Shown in pieces: positions 52,809-63,092 of a DNA stretch of 64,000 nt (positions are counted from its first letter, which is position 1; each line of letters starts with the position of its first letter). Location of the stretch: NCBI GenBank assembly GCA_036507955.1, contig DATCIH010000116.1:69015-133014 (forward strand), read 5' to 3'. The position numbers and the translations under genes were made by a program. The notes under the pieces are model-generated. The model did no database searches and had not been told where the DNA came from. It saw nothing but the letters and a program-made list of their open reading frames with translations. Origin of the DNA: DATCIH01 sp036507955 (GTDB lineage: Bacteria; Bacillota; Clostridia; Clostridiales; Clostridiaceae).

Positions 52809-52908
52809 GAAACATAGGTATTATAGTAAGTGCAAATAACCCCATCAGTGCTGGTGCAATACATAAGTATGCAACAAGGTTAGTTTTAGCTGTCTTTTTC
52901 ATTTTCAT
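52809..52908 (-). pseudogene. CUT1 ABC permease N-terminal stub
   Basis: ATG 52908 (ahead of it AGGGTGAAGAG) encodes MKMKKTAKTNLVAYLCIAPA and LFALTIIPMFLT, the opening of a MalF-type permease, then passes into the AraC fragment out of frame. Only about 30 residues remain. It followed the binding-protein gene at 53026-54280. Confidence 0.65.
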
Positions 52909-53025
52909 AAGAATCTCTTCACCCTTTCCTGAGATACATATCTTTGTAGCATAATATAATGGTTGCTTTCTCTGCTGTAAGTTGTGAGTAGCAGAGAACA
53001 CAACCTAATTTGTTTACACTAACAC

Positions 53026-54280
53026 TTATTTAACTTTATTTTCATCAAAAATTGTTTGAACTTTTGGCAATATATCATTTAAAATAGCATCTTTAGCTGT
53101 TTTTTTACCAAACCATACTGTATCCATTCCAGGTCCGATAATTTCATCCATTCTGTCATAGCCAGGGAAGAAATACCATGGAACTTGCTGTGCATTGTTC
53201 ATAGCATAATCTATTACAGCTGTTTTGTACTGTGCTATTGGTGGATGTATAGGGTTATCGGCCCATTTCTCTATAAGGGTTTCATCTGTATACCATTTCT
53301 TTGATACAGGCATCCACGTTCCGTCTTGAATCAATCCCAAATTATTATCTTCCTGGGTATACCATTTCATGAAAGTCTTAGTAGCTTCAGCATTCTTTGT
53401 GGAATTGAAAATTACATTTGGTCCACCTGTATTCATGGTAACTGGCGTTTTCATTTTAGGAAGAACACCTACCCCATAATGTAGCTGGTGCAGGGGCTAC
53501 ATGATCTTTCAGATTTAAATCCGCAATAGCCTGTGCTGCTTCGATAGTTTCTGGCTTACCAAGTAGTAATTCCTTACCGTCTTGACTTACTAAACCGCCT
53601 CCATTAGACATTGCTAGTACTGGCCACATCCATGATATTGTGTTGAAATTACAACCATAGGTCACAATATTTTTGGCATCAAATCCGGAATCATTTGGAG
53701 TCTTGCCATTTTTATCCTTTGTAAGTTTTTTCGATGCATCAACAAATTGTTGCCATGTCCATGCTTGATCAGCTGAAGCTGGTGGATAAGCCACTCCTGC
53801 TTTATCAAATAAATCTTTGTTATAATAAAGGAGTAATACTTCATTTGCACAGCTGTAAGCAACTGCTTTCCCTTTATATTTAAAAGCAAGCGAGTCGAGT
53901 GGTGCATCATTCCCAGTATACATATTGCTTATATCAAGCAATTTACCATTTACAGCCCATTTTATAACCTGTGATTCCACCATCATTCCAGAATCAGGCA
54001 GATTATTTGAAGAGGCCATTGTGTTTAGCTTAGTCACATAGTCAGCATATGGAACTGAAACGAGTTTTACAGTTATTTTGTCCTGAGATGAATTGAACTT
54101 ATCAAGAGCTTTCTGTGTTCCCGCTGGTCCTGTTTCATTATTGTACCAAGCCATATAAGTAATTTCTTGTTTAGCCTTCGACGCAGAAGTACCAGTGGTT
54201 GGTTTGCTTCCACAACCGGAAAGCACTGAGGTCATTAATAATACACTTAATGATAATGCTAGTATTTTCTTTTTTTGCAT
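53026..54280 (-). pseudogene. CUT1 sugar-binding lipoprotein, internally deleted and frameshifted
   Basis: ATG 54280 opens a lipoprotein (lipobox SVLSGC, Cys near 21) with QEITYMAWYNNETGPAGTQKA. After DHVAPAPATL the frame shifts and the rest (YGVGVLPKMKTPVTMNTGG, DRMDEIIGPGMDTV) continues in another frame to 53026. Comparison with the family layout suggests about 35 residues were lost at the break. It was the first gene of a sugar transporter whose permease stub and regulator fragment follow. Confidence 0.75.
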
Positions 54281-54535
54281 TTTAAATTTCCATCCCCCTT
54301 TAATACTAAATTTTTCAATATAAAATGTTATCAGTAAGTTCACAATATCGTTTACAATATAATTCTATCATATTCAAACTCTAGTTCAATTCAAAATTTA
54401 TATGGTTTTACTTAAATTTTTTAATATGCTGAAAATATTACTTGGTAAATATTTGATAATACTATTAGTAATCTGTATAATTAAATAAACATATAATAAA
54501 ATATTACTAGTATTCATATAAAAGGGGTGTTTAGT
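54281..54535. other. Divergent promoter region
   Basis: About 255 AT-rich bases between the decayed binding protein and DUF2804 gene. No gene or strong hairpin seen. Confidence 0.3.
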
Positions 54536-55567
54536 ATGTTAAACAAAAGTTTATACAAAGAGAGGGAAATTTTCCAAGCCTTAGATTTGTGTGATAGTGC
54601 TGGCAAGCTCAGAGATGAAAGTATCGGTTGGTCTAGAAACCCAGTGTTTAACTGTAACCTTTCTGGCCACTTCTTGCGTAAAAAGAAATGGAATTACTGG
54701 TGTATAACTAATGAAGATTGCCTTTTTTCTGTTACTATCTCTAATCTAGATTATGTGGGTATGACTTTTGTATATTTTTTAGATCTCAAAACACATAAAT
54801 TTATTGAAAAAACTTTCATGACTCCCTTAGGTAATCATTGTTCAATGCCTAACAACGTACACGAGTCTGTTTCTTTTAAGAATAGTGGAATGGAATTAGG
54901 ATTTGTAGAAGAAGATAACGCCACCCATATTGTTGCAAAATGTAGTAACTTTATGGGAAATTTGATGAAAGCGGATCTTAAAGTAAATTACCCTAAAGGC
55001 CACGAAACATTAAATGTTGTAATACCTTGGAGTACGGATTCTTTCCAATTTACATCAAAGCAACAGTGCCTTCCTACTAGAGGAATTCTAACTATCGGTG
55101 AATCCTTATATATTTTTGAACCTGATACGGCCTTTGCTACGCTTGATTTTGGAAGGGGTATATGGCCTTATAAGGTTATGTGGAACTGGGCTACTGCCTC
55201 TGTCATACAAAAGGGTAAAAGCATAGGCTTTAACTTAGGTGCAAAATGGACAGATGGAACTGGCTTGACAGAGAATTGCATTATTATTGACGGTAAAATA
55301 TTAAAGCTGAGTGAGGATATAATATACGAATATGATCCTAAAGATATTATGAAGCCTTGGATCCTTAAGACAGCTCTTACAACTAAGATAGATCTGATAT
55401 TCACTCCTTTTTATGAGAGAATCGCCAAATCAAATTTATTAATAATAAAATCTGAGGTACATCAGATGATTGGTTACTTTTCTGGAGTAATAAAAACAGA
55501 TGCAGGAGAAGTTATTCCTATAAAGTCTATGCTAGGAACTGCTGAAGACCACTTTGCAAAATGGTGA
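54536..55567 (+). CDS. DUF2804 family protein
   Basis: The 343-residue soluble protein matches DUF2804 (KLRDESIGWSRNPVFNCNLSG at the start; FGRGIWPYKVMWNWATAS and GFNLGAKWTDGTGLTENC in the C-terminal half), a beta-rich family of unknown function, structurally lipocalin-like. No signal peptide. ATG 54536 is spaced correctly from AAGGGG; GTG 54527 overlaps it. Monocistronic. Confidence 0.75.
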   Translation: MLNKSLYKEREIFQALDLCDSAGKLRDESIGWSRNPVFNCNLSGHFLRKKKWNYWCITNEDCLFSVTISNLDYVGMTFVYFLDLKTHKFIEKTFMTPLGNHCSMPNNVHESVSFKNSGMELGFVEEDNATHIVAKCSNFMGNLMKADLKVNYPKGHETLNVVIPWSTDSFQFTSKQQCLPTRGILTIGESLYIFEPDTAFATLDFGRGIWPYKVMWNWATASVIQKGKSIGFNLGAKWTDGTGLTENCIIIDGKILKLSEDIIYEYDPKDIMKPWILKTALTTKIDLIFTPFYERIAKSNLLIIKSEVHQMIGYFSGVIKTDAGEVIPIKSMLGTAEDHFAKW

Positions 55568-55604
55568 AAATTATTGTTCAGTATAAGGAAGATTATTTAT
55601 GATA

Positions 55605-56567
55605 CTATTTAAGTGGGGATATTTCCGAATTCTCCAGTATATCTTTTTCTCGAAATAGGCTTGAAACAGCTTCATCGTAATCATATAATCTTTCTGATTT
55701 CTTAATTCTTTTTGCATATTTTGCATTATCAGAAAACACTGAAATCATATAAAACCATAATTCTTTCATTTTAAATAAAACATTTTTATCTCCAAAGAGT
55801 GTTTTTTTATAATCTTCATAGATTTTATCATGAAAGTCTTTAAGTAAATCTTTTTCCAATTTAATATGATTTGTAATATCATTGATCAGTCCGGGATTAG
55901 CTAATAATCCCCTACCAAACATTAAAGTAACTACACTTTGGAAATTAACGGAAAACTCCTTGTAATCTTTGATGGTAAAAATGTCACCATTATAGCAAAC
56001 GGGATTTTTGCTTGAAATCAAGGCTTCCTTAAAAATTATCAGATTAGGCTTATTTTTATAAAAATCTTTTTGAATCCTTGGATGAATGATAAGCTCTTCC
56101 ATAGGGTATTTATTAAAGATCTCGATTAAATCATAAAATTCTTCAGGTTGGTCTTTTCCTATTCTGGTTTTTATCGAGATTTTTGTGATGGATTGAGAAA
56201 ATATTTCATATAAAAACGCATCAAGTTCATCTCTTTTTGAAAGAAATCCAGAACCTTTATTTTTTGAAACTACAGTCCTAGACGGACATCCCAAATTTAA
56301 ATTGATCTCATTATATCCCAGCAGCTTTATTTTCTTTGAAATATTAATAAAATCCTTTGCATTATTGGTTAGTAATTGTGGAATCAAAACTAGCCCTTGG
56401 TTGTTTTCTGGTAAAATATCATTTAATTCTCGAGTTCTAAAAGTTTCGTTTTGATTTGCAACAATAAACGGTGAAAAGTACTTATCTATATTATTGAAAA
56501 AAGCATTATGGGCATTTCTATAAATGTACCCAGTCAAACCTTCCATAGGTGCGAAATAAAAATTCAT
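55605..56567 (-). CDS. dus: tRNA-dihydrouridine synthase
   Basis: The 320-residue flavoenzyme reduces uridines in tRNA. It has FYFAPMEGLTGYIYR at the start (FMN-binding), LNLGCPSRTVVSKNKGSG with the active-site Cys, and IHPRIQKDFY and MFGRGLLANPG. The start is taken at ATG 56567 because the upstream 14 residues are not conserved in type; a G-rich stretch precedes it. Stand-alone, as commonly seen for a second dus copy. Confidence 0.87.
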   Translation of the reverse strand: MNFYFAPMEGLTGYIYRNAHNAFFNNIDKYFSPFIVANQNETFRTRELNDILPENNQGLVLIPQLLTNNAKDFINISKKIKLLGYNEINLNLGCPSRTVVSKNKGSGFLSKRDELDAFLYEIFSQSITKISIKTRIGKDQPEEFYDLIEIFNKYPMEELIIHPRIQKDFYKNKPNLIIFKEALISSKNPVCYNGDIFTIKDYKEFSVNFQSVVTLMFGRGLLANPGLINDITNHIKLEKDLLKDFHDKIYEDYKKTLFGDKNVLFKMKELWFYMISVFSDNAKYAKRIKKSERLYDYDEAVSSLFREKDILENSEISPLK

Positions 56568-56650
56568 ATATCTGATACCCCCATCAGTTTTCATTGTACA
56601 TGTTTTCAATGATGTCTCATGTGCTGAGTATGGTTATCTTTATTATTATA

Positions 56651-57049
56651 TTATAATGTAATCACTTTTGGAGCATCACTGAAAGAGTATAATGTTGCTT
56701 TACCTTCTTCAATATAGAAAACCTCAAAAATAGGATTTTCTGGTGATTTATATATTTTCTCAAAACTTGGCATGACTTCAAAAGCTTTAACCTTCGCATC
56801 CATACTTGAATCAAACACTGCTTTACCTTGTAGTCTTATCCATTCACCACCCACTGACATAGTACATACTTCGAAATATGGATTTGAAACTAACTGTTTA
56901 TATATATCCTTTACGTTGCTTGTGCAAAAATATATTTTACCTTGGTGTTCCATGGCAAATCCAAATGGACGTACTCTTGGTTTATCGCCCTCAACAGTTG
57001 CAATGTAAAAGACTTTAGCATCAGTAATAAATTTCAATATTTCGTTCAT
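56651..57049 (-). CDS. Pyridoxamine 5'-phosphate oxidase-like flavin protein
   Basis: The 132-residue protein has the split-barrel flavin pattern VFYIATVEGDKPRVRPFGFAMEHQGKIYFCTSN and YFEVCTMSVGGEWIRLQGKA. Family members bind FMN or F420 and reduce small substrates. ATG 57049 follows GTGAGG. Adjacent to a decayed TetR/oxidoreductase pair but on the other strand. Confidence 0.82.
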   Translation of the reverse strand: MNEILKFITDAKVFYIATVEGDKPRVRPFGFAMEHQGKIYFCTSNVKDIYKQLVSNPYFEVCTMSVGGEWIRLQGKAVFDSSMDAKVKAFEVMPSFEKIYKSPENPIFEVFYIEEGKATLYSFSDAPKVITL

Positions 57050-57137
57050 TTTTTTACCTCACCTTAATTATTTATTTCAATGTTTAATATTAGCAAATAT
57101 GCCTCTCAACGTCAATATTTTATTAAACTGGAGTAAA

Positions 57138-57711
57138 TACTTAAAGCAGCACTGCAAGTATTTGCTCGCAGAGGATTTTCTGGTGCTAAAATTAGTGATA
57201 TTGCAACTGAGGCTAAACTAAGTCATGGATTGGTTTATCACTATTTCAAATCAAAGGATGACCTTTTTGTAGAACTTGTAAAGGAAGCTTTTATTGGCTC
57301 GAACGTGGCTATTATGATGACAGATAATTTACCAGGTAGTGCATACAATAAAATTAAAATTATGACAGAACTTATGCTTTCTACTTTTTCTAAAAGAAAT
57401 GAGTCTTCCTATTTTTTTTATCTTATGCTTCAAGCTGCTACTTTAGATTCAGTACCTGTTGAAGTAAAGGAGCTTCTAAAGCAGGAATCAATTACTATTA
57501 ATAAGCTTGCTACCTTAATAGCACAAGGGCAGCTAGAAGGGGAAATAACGGACGGGGATCCAGTTATGCTGTCTATACGGACGGGGATCCAGTTATGCTG
57601 TCTATAACCTTTTGGTCTTTTACTGAAGGTCTAGTTCTAATGAAGATACAAATGGGAGACTTATATATATTTCCTGATGGGGATCTAGTGTTAAGATTAA
57701 TTAAAAAATAA
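57138..57711 (+). pseudogene. TetR-family regulator, N-terminally truncated and disrupted by a 29-bp tandem duplication
   Basis: The frame reads ILKAALQVFARRGFSGAKIS and TEAKLSHGLVYHYFKSKDDL, a TetR helix-turn-helix, but no start precedes it (TAA at 57133). At 57548-57605 the 29-bp block ACGGACGGGGATCC...TCTAT is present twice in tandem; 29 is not a multiple of three, so the second half (TFWSFTEGLVLMKIQMGD) is out of frame. Removing one copy restores the ending at 57711. It probably regulated the oxidoreductase that follows. Confidence 0.75.
57548..57605 (+). repeat. 29-bp perfect tandem duplication
   Basis: Two adjacent identical 29-bp copies, 57548-57576 and 57577-57605, each containing a BamHI-like GGATCC. 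A recent duplication inside the TetR remnant. Confidence 0.9.
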
Positions 57712-57723
57712 GGGGTGTTTTCT

Positions 57724-58828
57724 ATGAATAAAAAAAAGAAAATAATAATCATAGGTGATATTTACGCAAATTGAAGGAGATAATGGTAAAAAGCTTACGA
57801 GCTTCGGCGATGTAGAAAAACTTGAAAAAGAATTATTGCTAGTTTCACCCCTTGATGAAGTATTGATAAAAGAGCTAACAGACGCAATAAGATGCCTAAG
57901 TAAACTTAGTATGCCAATGGATAAACCACAAGATATGTATAATTTATTTGACTATGCGAAAGTTATTTTTAAAGCAGCTCCAATGATGAGTATTATGAAG
58001 AAATATAATAGTATCACTACTGGAGATTATGTAGCACAGTTTAAAGATCCATTTTTAAAAGAAGCCTTATCCAGCTTGCTTACTAACGAATATTCGGCAT
58101 TTATTCTTATTATGATGTTAGACGCTTATAATAACAAAGATGCAAGCTGGTCTATTGGAGACTCATTAGAATTTGCTCAAGGGATTGAAAAACGTTATAC
58201 AGCTTTGAAGGGACAAATTCATTATGATACTAAAGTTAAAAGTATTATTGTAGAAAATAACAAAGCCACCGGTATACGTCTTGTTGATGGTTCTGAATAT
58301 TTTGCTGATTATGTAATTTCTACAGCTAATGGATATTCCACAATATTTAATATGTTAGAGGGCAAGTATATAAACGAGAAAATTACTAGCCTTTACAACA
58401 ATACACCTACCGCTCCTACGTCAGTTCAAATATCCTTAGAAATAAATTGTGATCTATCACTCGATCCATATTTTATTCAATTGAAATTAGATAAACCTTT
58501 TAACGTTGGTGATGTTTCTTTGACACATTTTCCATATAAAAGTTTTTGTTATGATAAAACTATGACACCTTCTGGAAAATCTGTTGTTACCGCTATCCTT
58601 CCTACCAATTATGAATATTGGGAAAAACTATATTTAGATAAAGCTGCTTATAGAGCTGAAAAACAAAAAATTGGAGAGAAATACATTGAAGTTTTTGAAA
58701 AGAGATTCCCTTTTGCAAAAGGGAAAGTGGCAGTTGTTACAGGGAAATGGAGTATATTAAAAATATGCAAAGAAGAAGGAAAGAAATTTATAGCTTTAAA
58801 ACCATGGATAAGATATAAATTCATTTAG
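57724..58828 (+). pseudogene. Phytoene desaturase-like FAD oxidoreductase, decayed
   Basis: MNKKKKIIIIGD at 57724 is the start of a dinucleotide fold, but the GxGxxG and FAD loop are missing: the sequence jumps to IYAN and a stop. A long frame from 57755 carries QIEGDNGKKLTSF, LEKRYTALKGQIHYDTKVKS and ADYVISTANGYSTIF, as in CrtI-type desaturases/NAD(P)-FAD oxidoreductases. The end (GKWSILKICKEEGKK) departs from the family, so the C-terminus is frameshifted. The adjoining TetR gene is also broken. Confidence 0.68.
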
Positions 58829-58879
58829 TGTAAGGAATAAAGAAGAAACTGTAAATAGTTTCTTCTTTATGATTAAACT

Positions 58880-61126
58880 TTAAAACCTACCTTGCAGTAA
58901 TGGTGTAATCTGCCCAGAATAGTACACACACAAAATATGAAGTGCTCTGGTGCAGGCCGTATAAAGCAGAAGCCTTTCCTCTTCGCAGCAGTAATTTCCA
59001 TTTCCTGCGTTATAGATAAAAACAACATCAAATTCCAGACCTTTAGCAAGATACGTGGGTATTACAAGGGTGTCATTTATATATTCGTCATCATCCTTCA
59101 CTATGGATTTAACTTTAACCTTATCTTTTAGGAAACTGTATACTTCATCTGCCTCCTTTATAGTCCTTGTTATTATCCCAATAGATTTGTAACCTTTCTC
59201 CTTATATGTTTTTATATCCTCAAGAATTCGTTCTTTTATAGTCTCTTCCTGTGGAAATCCAAGGACAATAGGTTTATCTCCACTTCTTTCTACATATTCA
59301 TCAGTAATCTCCGCCTTAAGTAGCTTTCTTGAAAACTTGGTAATCTCCATTGTAGATCTGTAGCTTTTGGTTAAATTTATTAAGCAGGTATTATTTTGCG
59401 GAAATATATGTGAGATATTATTATAATCTCCTACATTCATGAATGGGTTTATAGATTGATTAAGATCACCCAGCATTGTTATACTAGCAGACTCAAAAAG
59501 CTTATAAAAAATTTCATATTGCAGCGTAGTATAGTCCTGAGCCTCATCTATAATCACATATTTTATCCCTAAGGTTTTTGGCATGTCTCCCAGCGCAATC
59601 TTTAAATATAGAAGGGGCGGCTGATCTTCATAATAAAGCTGCCCGACTTTCAAATTTTCTAAAGTATAACTTTTGATTTCATCTATTTCCTTCTCACTGT
59701 TTTCAGTATTTGAGCCTTTGGAAAAAAGCTCAAGCTTCTCAAATAACTTCTGATAAATATCCAGTAAATCATACTCTGTAATTCTATTGATTTCTTGGTA
59801 TAAATATTTCATTTCATCCCTTACTGCAGCTGTACTCTTCTCTGTGATTTCAACTCTATCTATATAATAACCTAAATCCTGAAGGTCACTGACACCTTCT
59901 CTTATTAGTTCTCTTTCATAGGGCTTCAACAAGAATAAAATTCTTGCTCTTATCTTTTGAAGTCTCACTTTAAGAGGAAGATGTATATAATCTTTATAAA
60001 ACAGCTCATTTATTTCCTTTGAGGAAATTATTAACTCACCTCTAAAAATTACATCGGTAAAAAATCTATCCACTTTTTCAATATAAGTTACATATTTCTT
60101 TAATATATCTATAAATTCAAGAGAAGATTTATATTTTATATTCCTGATTCTATCTTGATAAGTCGGTTTCTCTTTGGAAGTCAGAATAAATTCCATCATA
60201 TCACAATAATCTTCCTTCTTAAGGTCACTGCCTAAGGCCTTATGCATATATTCCTTAAAAGTTGTCTGAAACATATTTTCCTCTCCAAGCTGGGGTAATA
60301 CACTAGATATATAATCATTGAAGATTTGATTAGGAGAGAATATTATAATATTTTGAGGTGTTATTTTATCTCGGTGTTTATAAAGCAAGTAAGCTATTCT
60401 ATGAAGAGCAATAGAGGTTTTTCCACTTCCAGCTGGTCCTTGAACAATCATGTTTTTGTACTCTTCATTGCGGATTACCCTATTCTGTTCTCTTTGAATA
60501 GTTGTCACTATAGCCTTCATACTGCCGTCCGTACTTCTACTCAAGATATCCTGAAGGATTTCATCATCTATCTTCAGATTGCTGTCAAACATATACTCAA
60601 TTCTATCCTTGTTAATTTTATACTGTCTCTTTAGCATAAGCTTTCCACCAACAATTCCTTCAGGGCATTTATAGCTGGCTTCTCCAATTTCATAATCATA
60701 AAACATGCTTGAAACAGGTGCTCTCCAATCATATATGAGGAAATCATAATCATCATTTGTCAGATTTGAGATCCCTATATAATACTTCTTAGCGCCCTCA
60801 TCACCATTTTCTAAAAAATCAATTCTCCCAAAGTAGGGTGACAAAATCATTCTTTCGTATTTGTTTTGGAGCTTTCCAGTTATTTCATGATTTCTCTTTT
60901 GTCTTTTCATCTCATCGATGTACCCTAAAAAGTCTACAATTTGTTCTTGTCCATTAGCTATAGAAAGAGATCCAACTTCCTGCCATAATTCCCTTTGAGT
61001 TTCTAGAGCATGCTTTTTAAACTTTTCTTTAAAGTCCTGCTTTTCGCTAAGCTGTATGCGAACTTCTTTAAGCACCTTTTCCAGCCATTCATTTTCTGAA
61101 ATCCATTCAAAATCGTTAATATTCAT
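58880..61126 (-). CDS. helD: HelD-like UvrD-family helicase
   Basis: The 748-residue protein has Walker A GPAGSGKTSIALHR, a UvrD-like Walker B (VIIDEAQDYT), the motif YRSTMEITKFSRKLLK and QREQNRVIRNEEYKNMIVQG, with an N-terminal coiled region (about 1-70). In Bacilli and mycobacteria HelD binds RNA polymerase and removes it from stalled complexes. Start ATG 61126 with CGGGGTTATATC upstream. It can affect response to transcription inhibitors. Intact. Confidence 0.88.
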   Translation of the reverse strand: MNINDFEWISENEWLEKVLKEVRIQLSEKQDFKEKFKKHALETQRELWQEVGSLSIANGQEQIVDFLGYIDEMKRQKRNHEITGKLQNKYERMILSPYFGRIDFLENGDEGAKKYYIGISNLTNDDYDFLIYDWRAPVSSMFYDYEIGEASYKCPEGIVGGKLMLKRQYKINKDRIEYMFDSNLKIDDEILQDILSRSTDGSMKAIVTTIQREQNRVIRNEEYKNMIVQGPAGSGKTSIALHRIAYLLYKHRDKITPQNIIIFSPNQIFNDYISSVLPQLGEENMFQTTFKEYMHKALGSDLKKEDYCDMMEFILTSKEKPTYQDRIRNIKYKSSLEFIDILKKYVTYIEKVDRFFTDVIFRGELIISSKEINELFYKDYIHLPLKVRLQKIRARILFLLKPYERELIREGVSDLQDLGYYIDRVEITEKSTAAVRDEMKYLYQEINRITEYDLLDIYQKLFEKLELFSKGSNTENSEKEIDEIKSYTLENLKVGQLYYEDQPPLLYLKIALGDMPKTLGIKYVIIDEAQDYTTLQYEIFYKLFESASITMLGDLNQSINPFMNVGDYNNISHIFPQNNTCLINLTKSYRSTMEITKFSRKLLKAEITDEYVERSGDKPIVLGFPQEETIKERILEDIKTYKEKGYKSIGIITRTIKEADEVYSFLKDKVKVKSIVKDDDEYINDTLVIPTYLAKGLEFDVVFIYNAGNGNYCCEEERLLLYTACTRALHILCVYYSGQITPLLQGRF

Positions 61127-61287
61127 GATATAACCCCGCCTTACAACCGATAAACCAATAAAATTATTTTTTCAAACTCTATTGACATCTCTCTTCTTGA
61201 AGTGTATAATTAATTTTGTATATGTTGCTCTTGTCTATGTATTGCAATAGCTTAATTTTAACACTTTTAATTTACTGTGTCAATAGT

Positions 61288-61317
61288 AAAGACACTTGCC
61301 CTTGGGTAAGTGTCTTT
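61288..61317. terminator. Terminator downstream of the CZB chemoreceptor
   Basis: AAAGACACTTGCCC and GGGTAAGTGTCTTT pair with one wobble around TT. T-runs follow on both strands, six on the plus side. Confidence 0.65.
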
Positions 61318-61347
61318 TTTGCTTAGTTTAATTATTTATAAGTGTTC

Positions 61348-62739
61348 CTAATTGTTTAATTCCTGTTTTATTTTATCTAATAAAGTAAATACCTTAACTG
61401 AACACTCGTCCATCATCTTAAGCCCTGCTTCAGCCGCTTTAACATCACCTTTTTCAAAAGCTATAACAGCTTCCTTTGCAACATTATGTAGCTCTATGTG
61501 AGGTTTCTCTAAATCCAAGAAAGTTTTGCTGCTCCTAAATTTATCATTATCTCCTCCATAATACCATGTACCAAGTCTACATTTTTTACACTCACCTACT
61601 ACGTGAATATCCACTTTTTCATTGCCAAGAAGCATATTGTAAATTCTCCAACGCCATAGTAAATGATCCGTTTTGTAAATTTCTATCATGTCCATATCTG
61701 ACATACACAATTTATTCTTAAGCATTTCTATCCTAATTGCATCGATTCTTTTGCTTAAGTCATATATGACTTTCCCCGTAGTTTGACAACTATTGTCTAT
61801 AAAATCAGCTTGATTTGAAAGATCCACTATGCTTTCAGTAAAAGATTGAGTTACTGCTGTCTGCTCTTCAGTATTAGCTGCAACTTGAATAATTGTATCT
61901 GCAACCTTTTCCATTGAAGAATCAATCAAATTAATTGATTTTAAAGCATTATCAATAAGTTTCTTACCTGAGTCCAGCTGTTTCGATGTCTGACTAATCT
62001 TTGTAACTGATAAATCAATACCATTTTGCAGATCTAACACGTTCTTCTGTATGTCTAATACTGAGTTTCTTGTATGCTCAGCAAGTTTTCTTACCTCATC
62101 TGCTACCACAGCAAAACCTCTACCCTGTTCTCCAGCTCTTGCCGCTTCTATTGAAGCATTCAATGCAAGCAAATTTGTTTGGTCTGCAATCCCCTTTACA
62201 ATATCAACTATACTATTTATTGTATGAGTCTTTTCTTTAACTTCTTGCATTTGACTATCTATACTAGAAATATCATCAAATGACTTTCGTATGAATTCAA
62301 TAGATTCAGATATGTTTTTAACCCCGTTCTCCGTAATTTCCTTTGTAGAATTTGAGTTTTCTGACACCTTTTGTGACATTTGAGCAACATCCTCTATAGA
62401 GGCAGATAGCTCTTCACTAATGGCAGCCATAGAATGTAAAGTATCAGTTTGATTCTTAACACTTTTAATCATATCTCTAGATGAGTCCATTCTAGTTACC
62501 ATTTGTACTACAGCATTGACATCAAGAATAGTTTTCTTTCTATCCTCACATAATTGGGCTATCATAGCATTCCACGTATTTACTACTTCACTACAAGCTA
62601 AATCATCAGAATTTAATTTTATTGCCTTGCCTTCTATAATACTAGTGAAAATCCTAACTAGTATATCCTTATGGACGTATTCCGACATTGGATTTATGCC
62701 TTCTCTTTTATTTGATCTTTTGAGTAACTTCTTAAGCAT
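61348..62739 (-). CDS. Soluble methyl-accepting chemotaxis protein with C-terminal CZB domain
   Basis: The 463-residue receptor has no membrane helix. A signalling hairpin with GIADQTNLLALNASIEAARAGEQGRG is followed by a CZB (chemoreceptor zinc-binding) domain: His in DHLLWRWRIYN, Cys in CRLGTWYYG and two His in LEKPHIELHNVAKEA. CZB domains bind zinc and sense oxidants such as hypochlorite. The N-terminus is a short helical domain of unknown role. ATG 62739 with GGGGGG upstream. No partner gene adjoins it. Confidence 0.85.
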   Translation of the reverse strand: MLKKLLKRSNKREGINPMSEYVHKDILVRIFTSIIEGKAIKLNSDDLACSEVVNTWNAMIAQLCEDRKKTILDVNAVVQMVTRMDSSRDMIKSVKNQTDTLHSMAAISEELSASIEDVAQMSQKVSENSNSTKEITENGVKNISESIEFIRKSFDDISSIDSQMQEVKEKTHTINSIVDIVKGIADQTNLLALNASIEAARAGEQGRGFAVVADEVRKLAEHTRNSVLDIQKNVLDLQNGIDLSVTKISQTSKQLDSGKKLIDNALKSINLIDSSMEKVADTIIQVAANTEEQTAVTQSFTESIVDLSNQADFIDNSCQTTGKVIYDLSKRIDAIRIEMLKNKLCMSDMDMIEIYKTDHLLWRWRIYNMLLGNEKVDIHVVGECKKCRLGTWYYGGDNDKFRSSKTFLDLEKPHIELHNVAKEAVIAFEKGDVKAAEAGLKMMDECSVKVFTLLDKIKQELNN

Positions 62740-62855
62740 AACAATCCCCCCTATTTTCCATTTGTTAAATTATATAAATATTTTTCTACCTTATTAAAGT
62801 TTACACTAATTTGCAACAAAATCCTACATTATATTTGTGTTTTTTATTTAATTTT

Positions 62856-63092
62856 TTACGGTAAAATTTCTAATCTTTTGTAGCTTGCAGGACATTTACC
62901 AGTTACGCCTTTAAATACGCGGCTGAAATAAAAAGGATCCATATATCCCACGAGTTCCCCTATTTCTTTTACACTCAAATCTTTGTTATTAATCAAAAGA
63001 TGTTTAGCTTTATTAACTCTAAGAGTAGTAAGATATTTCAATGGATTTTCTCCAATGTATTTTGTAAATATTTTGCTCAAGTAAGATGAATC
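62856..63092 (-). pseudogene. AraC/YesN C-terminal fragment
   Basis: The fragment keeps SSYLSKIFTKYIGENP and the second helix-turn-helix VGYMDPFYFSRVFK, ending near 62856. Its upstream edge coincides with the start of a divergent binding-protein fragment, so a deletion removed the regulator's receiver domain and both promoters. Third such remnant in the window (others at 29256 and 52331). Confidence 0.7.
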
